Positions 35,387-43,934 of a stretch of DNA of 45,589 nt are shown one piece after another; positions within the stretch are counted from its first letter, which is position 1, and each line of letters starts with the position of its first letter. The notes under the pieces were generated by a model that made no database searches, was not told where the DNA came from, and saw only the letters and a list, made by a program, of their open reading frames with translations. The translations under genes were made by a program, and so were the position numbers. Source of the stretch: Prevotella sp. (lineage in GTDB: Bacteria; Bacteroidota; Bacteroidia; Bacteroidales; Bacteroidaceae); NCBI GenBank assembly GCA_021204905.1, contig JAJPYN010000010.1, positions 1,871 through 47,459 of the forward strand, given 5' to 3'.

Positions 35387-36277
35387 TTATTCATACGTCT
35401 GCTCGTCCTCAATATCGTTTAAGTCGTATTGATAAAAATATTCTTCCGTGCGGTGTCTGACACGACCGCGAGCGCGTCCGCGTGCTTTCTTTCCAAGAAA
35501 TTCCTCGTACGACTTCACTGCATAATGATTAATGCGAATTACGTCGTGCTGCGCCGGCCGGTCGCGGAAATGTTTCTTTACGGGAAGAAGATGCGAGTCG
35601 CAAGCCCGGCCCGAGATGCGCGCGGCTTCGTGGCAACCGGTCATCGAGCACACCCGGCGCGGGTCGACAATGCTCTTCACCATGCGGTTCAACGGATGGT
35701 CCGCCTTTGCATGAAAGCGGAACCGCTCCATCACTCCGCCGGGTTTCTTCTCCTTTTGCCCGCTGCTGCCGTAAACGAGCCAATTGATTTCAACGGCGGC
35801 AAACGCTTCGCACCTTTTAAGGAATGCCGGTATTGACCCCTCGCGAACGGGAACGATAAACTCGTCCAAATCGATAATGGCAATCCAGCGCGAGGCAAAG
35901 CGATGACGCTCCATGCAATCGTCGTAGGCGGCGAGCTGGCGGCGGAGGCCGGGGAAAAACGTGTAATCGACGAGCCCCGACTTTATATAAGGATTAAGCA
36001 CTTCACGCGTGTCGTCGTCGCTTCCGTTGTCGTAAATGTAAAATTTTTCAACCCCCAAAGCGTGATGCCAATCAATCCATTCCTTGAAATACGCCCCCTC
36101 GTTCTTCGCAATCGCGCACACGGAAAGGTAGTGTTCCGGCTTCGAACGATTGCTTTTAATCAGCTTCTTAAGGCGAATGAGATTGCATATCCCGTAGCGA
36201 AACAGCCCCCGATAGCGGTTGCGCGCCATCTTGTTCGGGATTGGAGCGGCAAGGATTTCGGCGATAAACTTCTTCAT
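35387..36277 (-). CDS. GT92/GT2-like glycosyltransferase
   Basis: This 296-residue protein has the pattern of the GT92 (DUF23-like) clade. YLSVCAIAKNEGAYFKEWID (50-69) is followed by HHALGVEKFYIYDNGSDDDT and the metal motif IIDLDEFIVP (Asp136, Asp138). A basic C-terminal region RGRARGRVRHR follows. It is probably cytoplasmic and builds a surface glycan. It is the last gene of a minus-strand set with the Stealth and LpxL-like genes, 6 bp after the Stealth stop. Confidence 0.82.
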   Translation of the reverse strand: MKKFIAEILAAPIPNKMARNRYRGLFRYGICNLIRLKKLIKSNRSKPEHYLSVCAIAKNEGAYFKEWIDWHHALGVEKFYIYDNGSDDDTREVLNPYIKSGLVDYTFFPGLRRQLAAYDDCMERHRFASRWIAIIDLDEFIVPVREGSIPAFLKRCEAFAAVEINWLVYGSSGQKEKKPGGVMERFRFHAKADHPLNRMVKSIVDPRRVCSMTGCHEAARISGRACDSHLLPVKKHFRDRPAQHDVIRINHYAVKSYEEFLGKKARGRARGRVRHRTEEYFYQYDLNDIEDEQTYE

Positions 36278-36283
36278 TTTTCG

Positions 36284-37276
36284 TTATAACTCAAACCCGG
36301 ACTTCTCCGGCAGGATTTCCTCGAACGCCGCACGGATGCGCTCCATCACCGCGTCGTAATTGCGGATGTGAACGTTGTCGTTAAGGCAAACGAGCTTGTA
36401 GGATTGGTTGCGAATGGCTCTCACCGCTTGCCGCGGGCGAATCACGAGAGGGAACATTTTCGTGTCCGCGTAGGTGTTGTACGGCGCGAAGTTGCCTTTG
36501 CAAATCTGCCACGTGCGGAACAGCTCGGGCGTGAAATCCGTCCGCGAGCGGAAACGGTTGACCGAGGTCGCCGTAAGTTCGCCGCCGAAAGCGCTCCACA
36601 CCTCGCCGAACGTCGATTTAAGGTAGGGCTGGGCGTTGTGAGGCGTGCGCAAAGGGATGAATTTATTGTAAAAAAAGAGCAGGTAATTCCATATCGCCTT
36701 CGCGCCGTAACTCTTGTCGAACCACTTGTCGCGATCGCGCCGCAGCACCTCCCTCTTGTCAAACCGGCGGTTGATGAGGACAGCGTTGTTCTTTATTCGC
36801 CTATACCATTGCGACCACGACGGATTGTAAGTGAACACGGCGATATCGCGGGGCAGACCGTCCTTGAAGAACCGCTCTTTACTGACATTGTTCGTGATGT
36901 AAAAATCGTCGTTGAAATAAACGAAATGCTCCGCCAAACCGGGGATTTTGTGGATATATCTTTCGATGACAACCGAATTAAAAGTAGGCAAAAACTCTTC
37001 GGGAATGATGTCGCTGTGGTCGACCAAATGCAGCTTCGGGTTACTCGTGTCAAGCCAGTCGGGCCTCTGTCCGCACGTTACGAAATGAATCTTTCTAACC
37101 CACGGCGCGAACCTCTCCACGCCGCGAAACCAATACCTCAGCAGTCCGGCATCGCGAAAACGCGCCTGCGAGATGCCGTTCTTCTCGGCCTTCCCCTCGT
37201 TGCGGTATTTCACAAACTCCTCACTCCACTCCGGGTCGCTCATGTCGACCCACGTAATTACAAAATCAATATTCAT
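36284..37276 (-). CDS. Stealth-family capsular polysaccharide phosphotransferase
   Basis: This 330-residue hexose-1-phosphotransferase type makes phosphodiester-linked glycans. All family blocks are visible: CR1 DFVITWVDMSDPEW (4-17), CR2 with the RFRDAGLLRYWFRGVERFAP stretch and WVRKIHFVTCGQRPDWLDTS, CR3 EHFVYFNDDFYI and the CR4-like C-terminal part. I start at MNIDFVITW; the frame reaches 37366, but that would overlap the acyltransferase gene by 101 bp against 11 bp here. Stealth proteins make capsule or teichoic-like polymers in many bacteria. Confidence 0.9.
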   Translation of the reverse strand: MNIDFVITWVDMSDPEWSEEFVKYRNEGKAEKNGISQARFRDAGLLRYWFRGVERFAPWVRKIHFVTCGQRPDWLDTSNPKLHLVDHSDIIPEEFLPTFNSVVIERYIHKIPGLAEHFVYFNDDFYITNNVSKERFFKDGLPRDIAVFTYNPSWSQWYRRIKNNAVLINRRFDKREVLRRDRDKWFDKSYGAKAIWNYLLFFYNKFIPLRTPHNAQPYLKSTFGEVWSAFGGELTATSVNRFRSRTDFTPELFRTWQICKGNFAPYNTYADTKMFPLVIRPRQAVRAIRNQSYKLVCLNDNVHIRNYDAVMERIRAAFEEILPEKSGFEL

Positions 37277-38318
37277 CAGGGTGAATGTCTTTTTGTTTAA
37301 GCACACGGGCATTTCTGAACCGCCGGTGCGACCAAAGGTAAAGTTCTGGTTGCCGCAAAATTTCATTTTCCAAATGTTGGAAATATAGTCGCGTCAATTC
37401 ATAGTCGGCCAGCGCGCGCAAATCGCCGCCGAGCGGGATGAACTCCGCCTCGTAAAAGCCCCGCCGCACGCGCTTGATATCAATGAAAATCGCCGCGTGG
37501 CAATAGCGTTTCGTAGCTTTCTCCGTGCCGATAATCACAGGCGTCGAATGGTTCAGAAAGGGCACGAAGTACTTTGAATCTTTCCACTTCGGCGTTTGGT
37601 CGGCAAGCAGCCCGTATATAAATTGTTTGTTGTCGCGCGCAGCCGTTGCCATAAACCGCGCCGTGGAGTGCATGTCGACGCAAATGTGTCCCATCCGGCA
37701 GCGTAGCAAATACATTATTTTGCCCGCCGCGCGACTGTTCATTTTGCGGTAAACCTGCACAATCGTCGTCTCCTTAAACCACAGTCCCGCCGACGAAACC
37801 CACTCCCAATTGCCGAAATGCCCGAGGTACGCCGCCACGGTTTTGCCCTCGCCGAGCAATTCGTGCACAAGCTCCGGATTGACAAACTTCATCCTCTTCC
37901 GCATCTCTTCGAAGCTGATTGTCAGCAACTTACAGCTTTCGAGAAACATATCAACAAAGAACCGGTAGAATTTCTTTTCGAGCCGGATAATCTCGTCCGC
38001 GCTCTTGTCCGGAAACGACCCGCAGAGGTTCTTCCTGACAATCTTCCGCCGGTAGCGCACAACGTGATAAAACGGCACGAACATGATGTCGGACAAGACA
38101 TATATCGCGCGGAAGGGCAAGCACGAAATGAGCCCGACAACAGCGAAAAGGGCGCAATATGCCAAGTTTCGTGCAAACGAGTGTAAAGCTTGCTTTATTG
38201 GGCGAGTGCAACCGAAGCTCGGCGAAGCCAACCTGTCCGCAAGCGACATCGCCTGTCCGTCCGCAAGCGACATCGCCCGCCCGTCCTTACTTTTGTCTAT
38301 TGCCTTCGTTTCCGTCAC
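37266..38318 (-). CDS. LpxL/HtrB-type lysophospholipid or lipid A acyltransferase
   Basis: This 350-residue inner-membrane enzyme has one hydrophobic anchor (about 52-72) and the catalytic HFGNWEW motif (His167-x4-Glu172). The substrate-binding blocks VQVYRKMNSRAAGKIMYLLR and LLADQTPKWK follow. It probably adds a secondary acyl chain to lipid A. The first 35 residues hold a duplicated eight-residue unit (AMSLAD) and are unlike the family; a start at a later codon cannot be excluded, but a promoter -7 element 24 bp before the ATG supports the long form. It leads the Stealth and GT92 genes. Confidence 0.87.
   Translation of the reverse strand: MTETKAIDKSKDGRAMSLADGQAMSLADRLASPSFGCTRPIKQALHSFARNLAYCALFAVVGLISCLPFRAIYVLSDIMFVPFYHVVRYRRKIVRKNLCGSFPDKSADEIIRLEKKFYRFFVDMFLESCKLLTISFEEMRKRMKFVNPELVHELLGEGKTVAAYLGHFGNWEWVSSAGLWFKETTIVQVYRKMNSRAAGKIMYLLRCRMGHICVDMHSTARFMATAARDNKQFIYGLLADQTPKWKDSKYFVPFLNHSTPVIIGTEKATKRYCHAAIFIDIKRVRRGFYEAEFIPLGGDLRALADYELTRLYFQHLENEILRQPELYLWSHRRFRNARVLKQKDIHPDEY
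38236..38283. repeat. 24-bp tandem duplication inside the acyltransferase gene
   Basis: TCCGCAAGCGACATCGCC occurs at 38236 and again at 38260, period 24, with the following bases also similar. It encodes the repeated AMSLAD unit at residues 15-28 of the acyltransferase, and keeps frame. Confidence 0.85.
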
Positions 38319-38341
38319 TTTTCACGCGCTTTTCCGCCTCG

Positions 38342-38349
38342 CAAAGGTA
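38342..38349 (-). promoter_or_regulatory. -7 element of the acyltransferase-Stealth-GT92 operon
   Basis: The minus strand reads TACCTTTG, 24 bp before the ATG at 38318. A clear -33 box is not seen. The remaining spacer to 38512 shows no gene. Confidence 0.5.
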
Positions 38350-38512
38350 GGCCGTTTCCGCCTTATTTCGTATCTTCTCTTTTATTTTAAGAAATCGCAA
38401 CGCAAACATACAAAAGTTAACGCAGGACAACGTGCATAACTTCGCGAAAATTCGTAACATTGTGCTTTCAAAATTAGCACTGCTCGCGATGAGTTAAAAA
38501 ATTGGCAGTATC

Positions 38513-40189
38513 ATGGTGGAGATTCGTTGCATAAACAACATGGCGGTGAAGCGCGTGCCAGAGGGAACGGCGCTCGTCGACGTGCTCAGAGAGTTCCCCG
38601 AGCTGACATTCCCCTATCCGGTCGTCTCGGCAAAGGTGAACAACGTCTCGCAAGGACTGAAATTCCGCGTGTATCAATCGCGCGACGTCGAGTTTGTGGA
38701 CATCAGCGACCCCTCCGGCCGACGCGTGTACATCCGCTCGCTCTGCTTCGTGCTGTACAAAGCCACGCAGGACGTCTTCCCCGGCAGCAAACTGTTCATC
38801 GAGCACCCCATCTCGCACGGGTATTACTGCAATTTCCGCAAGGCCGACGGCTTGGTCCCCTCCGCCGATGATGTCAGTGCGATAAAGGCGCGGATGCAAG
38901 AGATAATCGATGCCGACATGCCGTTCAAAAGGGTGGAAGCGGCCACCGACGAGGCCGTGAGAATCTTCCGCGAGAGGGGCTTTGCCGACAAGGTGAAACT
39001 GCTCGAGACATCGGGCCAGGTGTACAGCGATTACTACCTCCTCGGCGACACCATCGACTATTACTACGGCTGCCTCGTGCCGTCGGCGGGCTATGTGAAA
39101 CTCTTCGGTCTCGAGAAATATGAAAACGGCATGCTCCTCGTCGTGCCCGACGCAAACAACCCGCGCCGCCTGTCGAAGCCCGAGCCGCAGAAACGCACGT
39201 TTGAGATCTATTCGGAGAACTTGTCGTGGAACATCATCATGCGCCTGTCAAACGCCGGCGACGTCAACAAAGCCATACAGCGCGGACGAGCCTCCGAGCT
39301 CATACAAGTGTCGGAAGCGCTGCAAGAAAAGAAAATCGTGGGCATAGCCGAGAAAATCAACCGTCGCTATCACTCCGCAAAAGCGCCCTGCCGCGTGGTG
39401 CTCATCACCGGTCCGTCGTCGTCGGGCAAGACAACATTCTGCAAACGCCTCGCCATACAGCTCCTCGCCTGCGGCCTGCGCCCCGTGTCCTTCTCCACCG
39501 ACGACTATTTCGTCAACCGCATCGACACGCCCAAGCTGCCATCCGGCGAGTACGATTTCGACAACATCAAAGCCGTCGACACCACGCTCCTCTCCGACCA
39601 TCTCGCGCGCCTGTCCGCAGGCGAAACGGTGGAGGTGCCCGAATATAATTTCACCACCGGCCAACGGGAGTTTAACGGTAAGAAAATACGCCTCGACGAC
39701 AATAAAATACTCATCATCGAAGGCATTCACGCCCTCAACCCCGTCCTCACCCGCCAGTTGCCCGCAGCAAAGGTGTTCAAAATATTCGTCTCGGCGCTCA
39801 CAAGCGTATCTTTAGACTCGCACAACTGGATACCCACGCGCGACAACCGCCTGCTGCGACGCATCATCCGCGACTACAACAAAGGGGCGTTCACCGCGCG
39901 CGAGACCATCCGCCAGTGGAAAAACGTGTGCCGCGGAGAAGAGCGCTGGATCAACCCCTATCAGGAGCGCGCCGACATGATGTTCAACTCCGCGCTCAAC
40001 ATCGAGTTCGCCGTCTTCCGCAACCACGCCGAACCCATCCTCGCAGGCGTACCGAAAAACTGCCCCGAATACGCCGAAGCGCACCGCCTGCTGAAGTTCA
40101 TCCACTATTTCCTGCCCATCAGCGACAAGGAAATCCCCCCAACATCCATCATGCGCGAGTTCGTCGGCGGCTCCAGCTTCAAGTATTAA
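38513..40189 (+). CDS. Nucleoside (uridine-type) kinase fused to TGS and ThrRS-like domains
   Basis: This 558-residue, three-part protein has an N-terminal TGS domain (about 1-62). A threonyl/alanyl-tRNA synthetase second-additional-like domain follows (about 63-220, with His98 and His102 in HPISHGYYC). The P-loop kinase domain carries Walker A GPSSSGKTT at 300-308 and the FSTDDYFVNR and IIEGIHALNP motifs of uridine kinase/phosphoribulokinase. This fusion is widespread in Bacteroidota and Firmicutes and is annotated as nucleoside kinase. The role of the tRNA-synthetase-like part is not known. It is monocistronic, with dispersed repeat copy C in its 3' spacer. Confidence 0.9.
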   Translation: MVEIRCINNMAVKRVPEGTALVDVLREFPELTFPYPVVSAKVNNVSQGLKFRVYQSRDVEFVDISDPSGRRVYIRSLCFVLYKATQDVFPGSKLFIEHPISHGYYCNFRKADGLVPSADDVSAIKARMQEIIDADMPFKRVEAATDEAVRIFRERGFADKVKLLETSGQVYSDYYLLGDTIDYYYGCLVPSAGYVKLFGLEKYENGMLLVVPDANNPRRLSKPEPQKRTFEIYSENLSWNIIMRLSNAGDVNKAIQRGRASELIQVSEALQEKKIVGIAEKINRRYHSAKAPCRVVLITGPSSSGKTTFCKRLAIQLLACGLRPVSFSTDDYFVNRIDTPKLPSGEYDFDNIKAVDTTLLSDHLARLSAGETVEVPEYNFTTGQREFNGKKIRLDDNKILIIEGIHALNPVLTRQLPAAKVFKIFVSALTSVSLDSHNWIPTRDNRLLRRIIRDYNKGAFTARETIRQWKNVCRGEERWINPYQERADMMFNSALNIEFAVFRNHAEPILAGVPKNCPEYAEAHRLLKFIHYFLPISDKEIPPTSIMREFVGGSSFKY

Positions 40190-40210
40190 TCCTTATTCCC
40201 CGTGCTGCAA

Positions 40211-40310
40211 GCGGAGTTTGGGAACAAAAAAGTTTATCTTAGTTGCTACTATAATTCCAACTCAATTAAGCGGTTAGTAGCACCAGCCTTAGTTGTCGCC
40301 TACGTTTCAA
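40211..40310. repeat. Dispersed repeat copy C (100 bp)
   Basis: The copy has the same start (GCGGAGTTT), the same AAAAAAGTTTATC tract, left arm CTTAGTTGCTACT, a 33-nt core and a right arm (40284-40310) as copy B, and exactly the same length. The core is different and forms TGCTACTA/TAGTAGCA, pairing the left arm with the core's far end. It lies 21 bp after the nucleoside kinase stop and 85 bp before the next gene. Nothing else was recognised in 40190-40395. Confidence 0.8.
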
Positions 40311-40395
40311 TAAAGGTTGCGAGATTTTAAAATGAAGGCTCGTGCAAGCGGGAGGAGATTAAACTTTTTGCTTACCCTTTGCGTCAAAAGGAGCG

Positions 40396-43300
40396 GTGAT
40401 TAGTCGATTGTTTTACATTTTTCGAAACACCTGTAACTTTTCTCGCGGGGGCAAACGATTGTGCCTGCTGCTTGCGCTGTTGCCTTTATTTTCTCAGGCG
40501 CAGGAGCGACACATAACGGGCGTTATCATCGACGGCGAGACCTCAGAAGCTATGGTGCAAACGGCGGTGCAGCTGCTCGCGACGGACAGTACATTCGTGG
40601 CGGGAGGTGTGAGCGACGAGCGCGGGCATTTCACCCTTACCGCCCCCGTTGGCGGCGATTATTTGCTTAAAATTTCATCTATCGGCTACGTCGCGCAGAC
40701 GAGAAAGATTGTCATTGACAATGACGGAAACCTCGATTTGGGACGTATCAAGATGAAAGCCGATGCCACCTGGCTGAAAGAAATCACGAAGACGGCGCAG
40801 GCATTGAAGGTTGTCGTCGTGGAAGACACCTTTATTTACAACTCGTCAGCCTACCGCACGCCGGAGGGGAGCGTCGTGGAGGAGCTGGTGAAGCGGCTTC
40901 CGGGCGCAACGGTAGATGACGACGGGAACGTTACCATCAACGGTAAGGCGGTGGAAAGGGTGAAGGTCGACGGCAGGGAATTTATGACGGGCGACACCAA
41001 AACGGCAATCAAGAACCTGCCGACGAGCATCATCGACAAGGTGAAAGCCTACTCCGACAAGAGCGACAACACAAAAATGACGGGCATAGACGACGGCGAA
41101 GAGATTATGACGCTCGACTTCGACATCAAACCGGGAATGAACAAAGGACTGCTCGGAAATATTGACTTGGCTTACGGCACGAAGGAGCGTTACGCCGAAC
41201 GGGGTATGGCGGCGTGGATGAAAGACAAGCTGCGGGTGATGGCTATGGGCAATTTCAATAACACCAACGATATGGGTTTCGGCGGGCGGGGAGGAGGGTT
41301 CTCTCGCGGCAGAAACGGGCTTAACACCTCCAATATGGCAGGCGTGAACGTCAATTATGAGGAGACTGACAAGCTGAAAGCCGACGGTTCGATACGCTGG
41401 AACCACAACACCAACGACGCTTCTACCCGGTCCTCGAGCGAGCAGTTCGTTACGTCCGAGACCGCTGTACAGTCGTTTGCGAACAACCTCTCGCAGGCTT
41501 ACTCGAAGAACAAGAGCTTCTCGGCCCAAGCGCGAATTGAGTGGAAGCCGGACACGATGACCACTGTGATGTTCCGTCCGTCGTGGAGTTGGTCGGACAA
41601 TGACGGGCGCTCCGGGCAGTCGGCGGCAACTTTCAGCGCAGACCCGTACACATTCACCTCCGACCCGCTTGCCAATTTGGAACTCCTCGAGGGACTTGAC
41701 ATCATCAAAAACTCATCGTCGGGCAGCTCGCTCACCTACGGCACGACGAAACGGATAGGCGGGCAGATGCAGGCGACGCGGCGCTTCGGGTCGAAAGGAC
41801 GTAACGTAAGTTTGCGCTTGGAGGGCAATTATTCCTCGTCCGGCGATAAGAATTTCTCTACCGATAACGTGCGTCTCTATGGTTCCGACGACGATTACAG
41901 CATCAACCGATACAGCCTCACGCCGTCGAAGAGCTGGGATTACACGGTGCAGACAAGTTACAGCGAACCCGTCGCGAAGAAAACTTACATCCAGCTGTCG
42001 TATCGTTTTCAGAACACATATTCCAAATCCGCACGCACCACCTACGATTTCAGCGACATATCTCTCCTGCCCGCCGACTACGTTAATCTGCTTGCCTCGC
42101 TCGGTCTGAGTGCCGTCCCCGCCTACCGCGACTGGCGCACATACCTGCCCGACGACTATGAGGACTACCTCGACAGCGACCTCAGCCGGTTCTCGGAGTA
42201 CCGCACCTACACGCACACCATCGAGCTCCAACTGCGCCGCATACGCGACAACTACAACTTCAATATCGGCGTGCAGGTCCAACCGCAGCATACCACATTC
42301 CGGCAGAATTATCTTGCCGTTAAAACCGACACTACACGCAACGTGCTGAATGTCTCGCCGACGATTAATTTTCGTTACTATTTCTCCCGCCAGCACCAGT
42401 TAAGGCTGCAATACAGGGGCATCACCTCGCAGCCCGCAATGGCAGATCTGGTCTCCATAACCGACAACTCCGACCCGCTGAACATCACGCTCGGCAACCC
42501 CGGATTGAAACCCTCGTTCAAGCATAATCTTTACTTCAACTACAATAATTACATCGCGAAGCACAATCAGGTGGTGGAGCTCCACGGACAAATCACCGCC
42601 ACACGCAATGCCACGACGCAGCGAGTAACCTACGACACCACAACGGGCGGACGCACCACACGCCCCGAGAACATCAACGGAAATTGGGATATGACCGTCG
42701 GCGGAATGTATAATATCGCGCTTGATTCGCTCGGCAGATGGAACATCAACTCCTCTACCGACTACTCTTTTAATAATTATGTCGGGCTGGTAAGCGTGTC
42801 CGAAAGCGCCGGTTCGCAAAGAAACATAACAAAATCGCATAGCGTCAACGAGCGTCTTGCCGGCAGTTACCGCAACGATTGGCTCGAAATAGAGCTCGAC
42901 GGCACGCTCAATTACACCGGCTCCGTCAACCGCCTGCAGCCCTCAGCCGACCTCGACACGTGGGGCATATCCTACGGAGCGTCGACGACAATCACTTGTC
43001 CGTGGGGTACGAGCCTCTCGAGCGACATCCATATGAAGAGCAGAAGGGGATATAACGATACGTCGCTCAACACCAACGAGCCGGTATGGAACGCGCAGAT
43101 AAGCCAATCGCTGCTCAAAGGAAAACGCCTGACAGTAACGCTGCAATGGTACGACATCCTCCATCGGCAAAGCAATCTCTCGCGAACAATAAGCGCTATG
43201 GAGCGCCAAGACACCGAGTATAACGCCATAAACGCCTACGGAATGCTGCACGTAGTCTACCGATTCAACCTCTTCGGAACAAACAATATGCCCGACCGTC

Positions 43301-43416
43301 ACCCTCCGCACGAACAAGGCAGACGCCCTGATTTCCACAGAGATGAGTTCCGACCCCCGCATGGAGAGGGCGGTCCTCCGCCGGGAGGAGGTATGCCCCC
43401 GGGCGGAATGATGTAA
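40396..43416 (+). CDS. TonB-receptor-like outer membrane beta-barrel protein
   Basis: This 1006-residue protein has a signal peptide (about 1-35, cleavage after SQA). A carboxypeptidase-D regulatory-like Ig domain follows (about 38-115, ITGVIIDGETSEAMVQTAVQ), then a plug-like region (about 140-230, VEELVKRLPGATVDDDGNVT, then REFMTGDTKTAIKNLPTSII). A long OMP_b-brl_3-type barrel follows to about 960. After the last strand (VVYRFNLFGT) comes a Pro/Gly/His-rich tail ending GGMPPGGMM. The start is GTG at 40396 behind AAAAGGAG. No SusD partner is present, so it belongs with the SusD-independent barrels, substrate unknown. Confidence 0.85.
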   Translation: MISRLFYIFRNTCNFSRGGKRLCLLLALLPLFSQAQERHITGVIIDGETSEAMVQTAVQLLATDSTFVAGGVSDERGHFTLTAPVGGDYLLKISSIGYVAQTRKIVIDNDGNLDLGRIKMKADATWLKEITKTAQALKVVVVEDTFIYNSSAYRTPEGSVVEELVKRLPGATVDDDGNVTINGKAVERVKVDGREFMTGDTKTAIKNLPTSIIDKVKAYSDKSDNTKMTGIDDGEEIMTLDFDIKPGMNKGLLGNIDLAYGTKERYAERGMAAWMKDKLRVMAMGNFNNTNDMGFGGRGGGFSRGRNGLNTSNMAGVNVNYEETDKLKADGSIRWNHNTNDASTRSSSEQFVTSETAVQSFANNLSQAYSKNKSFSAQARIEWKPDTMTTVMFRPSWSWSDNDGRSGQSAATFSADPYTFTSDPLANLELLEGLDIIKNSSSGSSLTYGTTKRIGGQMQATRRFGSKGRNVSLRLEGNYSSSGDKNFSTDNVRLYGSDDDYSINRYSLTPSKSWDYTVQTSYSEPVAKKTYIQLSYRFQNTYSKSARTTYDFSDISLLPADYVNLLASLGLSAVPAYRDWRTYLPDDYEDYLDSDLSRFSEYRTYTHTIELQLRRIRDNYNFNIGVQVQPQHTTFRQNYLAVKTDTTRNVLNVSPTINFRYYFSRQHQLRLQYRGITSQPAMADLVSITDNSDPLNITLGNPGLKPSFKHNLYFNYNNYIAKHNQVVELHGQITATRNATTQRVTYDTTTGGRTTRPENINGNWDMTVGGMYNIALDSLGRWNINSSTDYSFNNYVGLVSVSESAGSQRNITKSHSVNERLAGSYRNDWLEIELDGTLNYTGSVNRLQPSADLDTWGISYGASTTITCPWGTSLSSDIHMKSRRGYNDTSLNTNEPVWNAQISQSLLKGKRLTVTLQWYDILHRQSNLSRTISAMERQDTEYNAINAYGMLHVVYRFNLFGTNNMPDRHPPHEQGRRPDFHRDEFRPPHGEGGPPPGGGMPPGGMM

Positions 43417-43445
43417 TGTCTGATTAATTAGAAAATGAGTTTGGC

Positions 43446-43892
43446 TTATTCGTCGAAGTCGAACTCGTCGCAAAAGTCGTTATCATCAAAGCCGAAAGTG
43501 ACGGGCTCGGCAAAGGTGTCGAGTGCGCGGCGCTCTTTCTTCGTGGGGCGTCCGGTGCCGCGTGCGCGATTGACAAAGCCGCTGATGCGCGCCATATCGA
43601 GCAGCTGGTACTGCCGGGGGTCGGTTACATTCTCGTAGACCTGCTCCACGAGCTTTGCCCCCACGCGCTGCTCGATGCACGAAATGATTTTGAAGGAATA
43701 GGTTACCGGCGGCTTCTTCACGTCGATTATGTCGCCTGCCTTGACTGTCGACGACGGCTTGAGGCAGACATTATTGCGACTGACGCGTCCGTTCTTGCAG
43801 GCGTTGGCGGCTACGGTGCGTGTCTTGAAGATGCGTGCGGCCCACAGCCATTTGTCCAGTCGCGCTTCGGGCAAGGTCTTCAGTTGCGGCAT
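43446..43892 (-). CDS. S4-domain RNA-binding protein (Hsp15-like)
   Basis: This 148-residue protein has an N-terminal S4 domain: EARLDKWLWAARIFKTRTVA (9-28), then ANACKNGRVSRNNVCLKPSS and AGDIIDVKK. In E. coli Hsp15 (HslR) binds 50S subunits carrying stalled peptidyl-tRNA. A basic segment RARGTGRPTKKERRALD and a very acidic end (DDNDFCDEFDFDE) follow. It neighbours pth, which acts on peptidyl-tRNA, so the two may share a role in rescue. It lies 42 bp after pth on the same strand. Confidence 0.88.
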   Translation of the reverse strand: MPQLKTLPEARLDKWLWAARIFKTRTVAANACKNGRVSRNNVCLKPSSTVKAGDIIDVKKPPVTYSFKIISCIEQRVGAKLVEQVYENVTDPRQYQLLDMARISGFVNRARGTGRPTKKERRALDTFAEPVTFGFDDNDFCDEFDFDE

Positions 43893-43907
43893 ATCGATTT
43901 TAGGTAT

Positions 43908-43934
43908 TAAGGTTTAACCTCATAACCTCATAAA
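43908..43934. repeat. AACCTCAT simple repeat between pth and the S4-domain gene
   Basis: AAGGTTTAACCTCATAACCT and CATAA form a short run of AACCTCAT units and a small GGTTT/AACC inverted repeat. The same unit fills the spacer between the two tRNA-Asp genes (45441-45536). Confidence 0.6.
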
